Source: an uncultured Prevotellaceae bacterium | GTDB taxonomy: Bacteria; Bacteroidota; Bacteroidia; Bacteroidales; Bacteroidaceae | Length of the DNA: 8,620 nucleotides | Assembly (NCBI GenBank): GCA_905202115.1 | Contig: CAJKQZ010000110.1 | Location: 1-8,620, forward strand | Direction: 5' to 3' | Part shown: piece by piece, positions 5,807 through 8,620 of the stretch | Numbering within the stretch: the stretch's first letter is position 1 | Layout: every line of letters begins with the position of its first letter | Notes under the pieces: model-generated | What the model was told of the DNA's origin: nothing | The model's input: only the letters and a program-made list of their open reading frames with translations | The model's database searches: none | Position numbers and translations under genes: made by a program

Positions 5807-6427
5807 ATGGGTTTGGAATCAAATAGCAGCATTTATTCGCAGCTCCTTATGGATCTTGCGCGTGATATAGTCGATAAATCGGCCGAAAAGAAAGGCAAAC
5901 TGAGTGTCGATGAGGTATTCGACATCTTGGGAAAGCACAGGGATGATGTGCTGAAGGCACAGACGAAAATAGTGGAGGTGCGTCCCGATGTCTTGGAGTG
6001 CGATGTGGTCCGTTTTCAGAACAACAAAGACAAATGGGTGGCTTTCGTTGGGCTTATGAACGGAGACCCATACGAAATATTTACCGGTTTGCAGGATGAT
6101 GAGGTAGGAATTGTATTGCCCAAGACTGTTACGAAAGGGAGAATCATTAAGGTTTTAAATCCGGACGGGACAAAGCGGTACGATTTTCAGTTTGAGAACA
6201 AACGCGGTTATAAGACAACGGTCGAGGGACTGTCGGAAAAATTCAACAAAGAGTATTGGAACTACGCCAAACTTATTTCGGGAGTGCTGCGATACCGTAT
6301 GCCGCTGCAGAATGTGCTGAAACTTGTAAGTTCTCTGTCGTTGGAGAGCGAAAATATCAACACCTGGAAAAACGGTGTGGAGCGTGCGTTGAAAAAATAC
6401 CTCGGCGACACATCCGACGGGCAGTAA
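5807..6427 (+). CDS. Stand-alone C-terminal (TSCPD-like) domain of class II ribonucleotide reductase
   Basis: A 206-residue cytoplasmic protein. From about residue 57 to the end it resembles, from memory, the C-terminal region of Bacteroidota adenosylcobalamin-dependent ribonucleotide reductase (NrdJ): RPDVLECDVVRFQNNKDKW, then GDPYEIFTGL, KRYDFQFENKRGYKTTVEGL, YWNYAKLISGVLRYRMPL and INTWKNGVERALKKYL. The catalytic barrel, several hundred residues with the radical and redox cysteines, is absent, and the first 55 residues are a helical, charged leader (ARDIVDKSAEKKGKLSVDEV). Only one cysteine (in LECDVV) is present, so it cannot be the redox CxxC tail. Split class II enzymes are known (NrdJa/NrdJb of Pseudomonas aeruginosa), so this may be an NrdJb-like partner. 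The upstream sequence shows no remnant of the catalytic half, and the ATG at 5807 follows a credible promoter, which argues against recent truncation. It could also be a repurposed regulatory domain. Family resemblance is fairly sure, function is not. Confidence 0.75.
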   Translation: MGLESNSSIYSQLLMDLARDIVDKSAEKKGKLSVDEVFDILGKHRDDVLKAQTKIVEVRPDVLECDVVRFQNNKDKWVAFVGLMNGDPYEIFTGLQDDEVGIVLPKTVTKGRIIKVLNPDGTKRYDFQFENKRGYKTTVEGLSEKFNKEYWNYAKLISGVLRYRMPLQNVLKLVSSLSLESENINTWKNGVERALKKYLGDTSDGQ

Positions 6428-6482
6428 TGTAATAAACGTTTGGCGGAATAATTTGTTAATAGCTTGCCTGCTGCTTGTTTTG

Positions 6483-8363
6483 CTATTCGTATTCCGACAG
6501 TTCGAGCCAGCGCATTGATTTTTCGTCGAGTTCGGTTTCGATTATAGGTAGCCTGCGGCTTTTTTCGGTCAGCTCGTCTACCGGAAGTGCGCCGCTGCAT
6601 AATGCCTCGGTGAGTTCCTTTTTTTCATTCTCGAGCTGTTCGATTTCTTTCTCAAGCTGCTGCATTTCGCACCGTTCTTTATATGTAAGGCGTCTTTTTT
6701 CGTCATTGCGTATGCTTTTGGTGCGTTTGCCTGGCTTTTGTTCGTTTTTGCGTTCTCTGTTGATTTCTTTTTCTTTTGCTTCGTTGTACTCGCGGAATTG
6801 CGTATAGTTTCCGGGGTAATCTTCTATTTTTCCTTCGCCGTGGAATACGAGCAGATGATCGACCACACGATCCATGAAATATCGGTCATGCGAGGCTATT
6901 ACTGCGCATCCTTTGAAGTTTTTCAGATATTCTTCGAGCACTTGCAGCGTCTCTATGTCGAGGTCGTTGGTCGGTTCGTCGAGTATAAGGAAGTTGGGAT
7001 TGCGCATTAAGACCGTACACAGATAAAGGCGGCGGCGTTCTCCTCCGCTCAGCTTGTAAACGTAGCTGTTTTGAACTGCCGGCGGAAAAAGGAAGTGTTG
7101 CAGGAACTGCATGGCTGTCAGCCGGCGCCCTCCTCCGAGATCTATCGTTTCGGCGATGTTTCTTACAACGTCGATTACTTTGATTTCGTTGTCAAACTGA
7201 AGCCCTTCCTGGGCAAAGTAGCCGAATTTCACGGTTTCGCCCACGCTTATCTTGCCCGAACTGCAAGGCTGCAGTCCGAGAAGCATTTTAATGAAAGTGG
7301 ATTTGCCTGTTCCGTTTGCTCCCACCAGGCCTAATTTTTCGTAGCGTGAAAAATTGTAGTAGAAATCGGTAATAATTTTTTTCTCTCCGAAACTTTTGGA
7401 TACGTATGCCAGTTCGATAATTTTGCTTCCTATGTAACTGCTTTTTACAACGAGCTGTGCCTCTTTTTTTTCAACACGTTTATGGGCGAGTTTCTCGAGG
7501 TCGGCAAAAGCTTCCTCGCGATAACGTGCCTTGTGTCCCCGTGCCTGCGGCATTCGGCGCATCCATTCGAGCTCGCGGCGGTAGAGATTGTTGGCGCGTG
7601 CCACTTCTGCCGCTTCGGCGTCTTTTCGTTGCTGCCGTTTCTCTATGAAATACGAATACGAACCGTTGTATGTGTAGAATTGTTTGTTGTCGAGCTCCAC
7701 AATCTGGTTGCACACACGATCGAGGAAGTAACGGTCGTGAGTAACCATTAGCAAGGTAACGGAAGGTTTGGACAAATATTTCTCAAGCCATTCTATCATT
7801 TGCAGGTCAAGGTGGTTTGTAGGCTCGTCGAGCACAAGCATATCCGGCTCCATGAGCAGAACGTTCGCCAAAGCCACCCGTTTGCGTTGTCCGCCCGAAA
7901 GATGTGCCATCGGTTCGTTGAAGTTTGTTATATGTAGCTTTGACAGGACTTCTTTTATGCGATGCTCGTAATCCCATGCCTCGGATATATCCATTTGGCT
8001 GGAAAGTTCCGACAGGTCGGGCTGGCCCTCGGTCGAAATGCATTCCATGTAGCGGCGGATAAGCTCAGTCGTCTCGTTGCCGTTGTTGAAACATGCTTCG
8101 AGTACGGTCTGTTCGGGCGAATATTCCGGAGATTGCTCGAGGAATCCTACCTTTATGTCTCTGCGAAAGACAATTTGTCCGCTGTCGCAGCCTTCGTGCC
8201 CGCATATAATGTTCAGTAAAGTTGATTTGCCGGTGCCGTTGCGGCCGATGAGGCCTACTCGCTGCCGCTCTGCAATTCCGAGAGAAGCGTTTTCGAACAG
8301 GATGAGGTCGCCTATACTTTTGTTCAGGTCTCGGATGTCGAGATATGTGTTGACTTCTGCCAT
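6483..8363 (-). CDS. uup: ABC-F family ATPase, Uup type
   Basis: A 626-residue soluble protein with two ABC ATPase domains and no membrane segments. Domain 1: Walker A GRNGTGKST (40-48), signature LSGGQ (155-159), Walker B LVLDEPTNHLD (176-186), switch histidine in THDRYFLD (208-215). The linker at about 240-305 is charged and contains WMRRMPQARGHKARYR (267-282), the P-site-tRNA interaction type of linker. Domain 2: GANGTGKST (348-356), LSGGE (438-442), LILDEPTNDLD (459-469), SHDRYFMD (491-498). Residues 555-626 form a charged C-terminal coiled coil as in Uup. ABC-F proteins act on ribosomes, and Uup is also linked in E. coli to transposon excision and DNA-intermediate processing. A longer reading frame reaches 8462, but I chose the internal ATG at 8361-8363 (MAEVNTYLDIRDLNKS) because family homology begins there and the extra 33 residues overlap the candidate promoter. 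The stop is 55 bases from the convergent neighbour. Confidence 0.93.
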   Translation of the reverse strand: MAEVNTYLDIRDLNKSIGDLILFENASLGIAERQRVGLIGRNGTGKSTLLNIICGHEGCDSGQIVFRRDIKVGFLEQSPEYSPEQTVLEACFNNGNETTELIRRYMECISTEGQPDLSELSSQMDISEAWDYEHRIKEVLSKLHITNFNEPMAHLSGGQRKRVALANVLLMEPDMLVLDEPTNHLDLQMIEWLEKYLSKPSVTLLMVTHDRYFLDRVCNQIVELDNKQFYTYNGSYSYFIEKRQQRKDAEAAEVARANNLYRRELEWMRRMPQARGHKARYREEAFADLEKLAHKRVEKKEAQLVVKSSYIGSKIIELAYVSKSFGEKKIITDFYYNFSRYEKLGLVGANGTGKSTFIKMLLGLQPCSSGKISVGETVKFGYFAQEGLQFDNEIKVIDVVRNIAETIDLGGGRRLTAMQFLQHFLFPPAVQNSYVYKLSGGERRRLYLCTVLMRNPNFLILDEPTNDLDIETLQVLEEYLKNFKGCAVIASHDRYFMDRVVDHLLVFHGEGKIEDYPGNYTQFREYNEAKEKEINRERKNEQKPGKRTKSIRNDEKRRLTYKERCEMQQLEKEIEQLENEKKELTEALCSGALPVDELTEKSRRLPIIETELDEKSMRWLELSEYE

Positions 8364-8433
8364 TGTCGGTTGGAATGAACTGTAAAAAGAAATTTTTGAG
8401 AGCCTGAATATTTTGTTCGGCTTACTCTGACGG

Positions 8434-8441
8434 CAAAAGTA
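8434..8441 (-). promoter_or_regulatory. Candidate -7 box for the ABC-F gene
   Basis: On the minus strand this reads TACTTTTG, a full match to the Bacteroidota -7 consensus TAnnTTTG, 70 bases upstream of the chosen start codon. No TTTG -33 box is present at 19-21 bases. Its position inside the N-terminal extension of the longer reading frame supports the downstream start at 8363. Confidence 0.45.
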
Positions 8442-8521
8442 AGTAAAAAAGACAAATAACATGAATTAGATATAAGGGCGATCGTTCCAAACAATAAAAA
8501 CCGGTTTGGCAAAAAAATAGA

Positions 8522-8620
8522 GGTGCCTTGTCTGCGGGTTTTGCAGACAAAAACGGTCACCTGCCAAGCACCTGAAAATCAGCAGGTGTATATATGGCAA
8601 AAAATATGTCTGAGATATTT
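8522..8620 (+). repeat. Dispersed structured repeat, copy 3 (runs off right edge)
   Basis: Opposite in orientation to copies 1 and 2. It begins GGTGCC, then shows a perfect 8-bp hairpin TTGTCTGC (8528-8535) with GCAGACAA (8543-8550). A short GGT/GCC pairing follows, then a 6-bp hairpin CACCTG (8569-8574) with CAGGTG (8583-8588). TATATATGGC leads into the left arm of the palindrome, AAAATATGTCTGAGATA (8601-8617), and the first three spacer bases. The right arm should lie just past the window. This copy has the least damaged hairpins of the three. Confidence 0.88.

Noticed and set aside
8364..8462. N-terminal extension of the ABC-F protein (33 residues)
   Set aside because: Family similarity starts at MAEVNTYLDI, and the extension contains the candidate promoter. 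It is probably untranslated leader.
1..8620. CRISPR array or toxin-antitoxin/defence system
   Set aside because: The repeats are far apart, in both orientations and internally palindromic, with no regular spacers; no Cas, nuclease or toxin-like proteins are encoded.

Overview
The window looks like chromosome from a member of the Bacteroidota, most likely order Bacteroidales. The signs are A-rich sequence instead of Shine-Dalgarno sites before the start codons, several TAnnTTTG promoter -7 boxes of the Bacteroidota type, a DnaA and a class II ribonucleotide reductase C-terminal domain of Bacteroidales character, and a secreted protease with a short C-terminal beta domain resembling type IX secretion (T9SS) sorting domains. 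This is an inference from sequence recall; no search was run.

Layout from left to right. Positions 1-72 hold a truncated copy of a dispersed structured repeat, followed by a control region with a 13-bp inverted repeat and a candidate promoter. A secreted M6-type zinc metalloprotease follows (222-2222, +). Next is an AT-rich gap (2223-2743) with a 40-bp palindrome, then a possible small gene (2744-2890, +) and dnaA (3017-4426, +), which ends at a clear intrinsic terminator (4490-4515). The gap 4427-4847 carries the most complete repeat copy. It is followed by an FMN nitroreductase (4848-5588, -), a stand-alone protein equivalent only to the C-terminal domain of a B12-dependent ribonucleotide reductase (5807-6427, +), and an Uup-type ABC-F ATPase (6483-8363, -). 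A third repeat copy, in the opposite orientation, runs off the right edge (8522-8620).

The genes do not form one operon. The small ORF and dnaA could share a transcript. The nitroreductase and the reductase-domain gene diverge from a shared 218-bp region, and the latter converges on the ABC-F gene. Apart from the protease, the content is housekeeping: replication initiation, deoxynucleotide supply, flavin redox and translation or DNA maintenance.

The most unusual signal is the repeat family. Each unit combines a GC-richer part with small hairpins and an AT-rich palindrome with 16-17 bp arms. Between copies one hairpin pair appears as C-G, T-G and T-A, which hints at selection on a folded RNA read in one direction. 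The second point of interest is the detached ribonucleotide reductase domain. No defence system, CRISPR array, transposase, tRNA or rRNA was seen.
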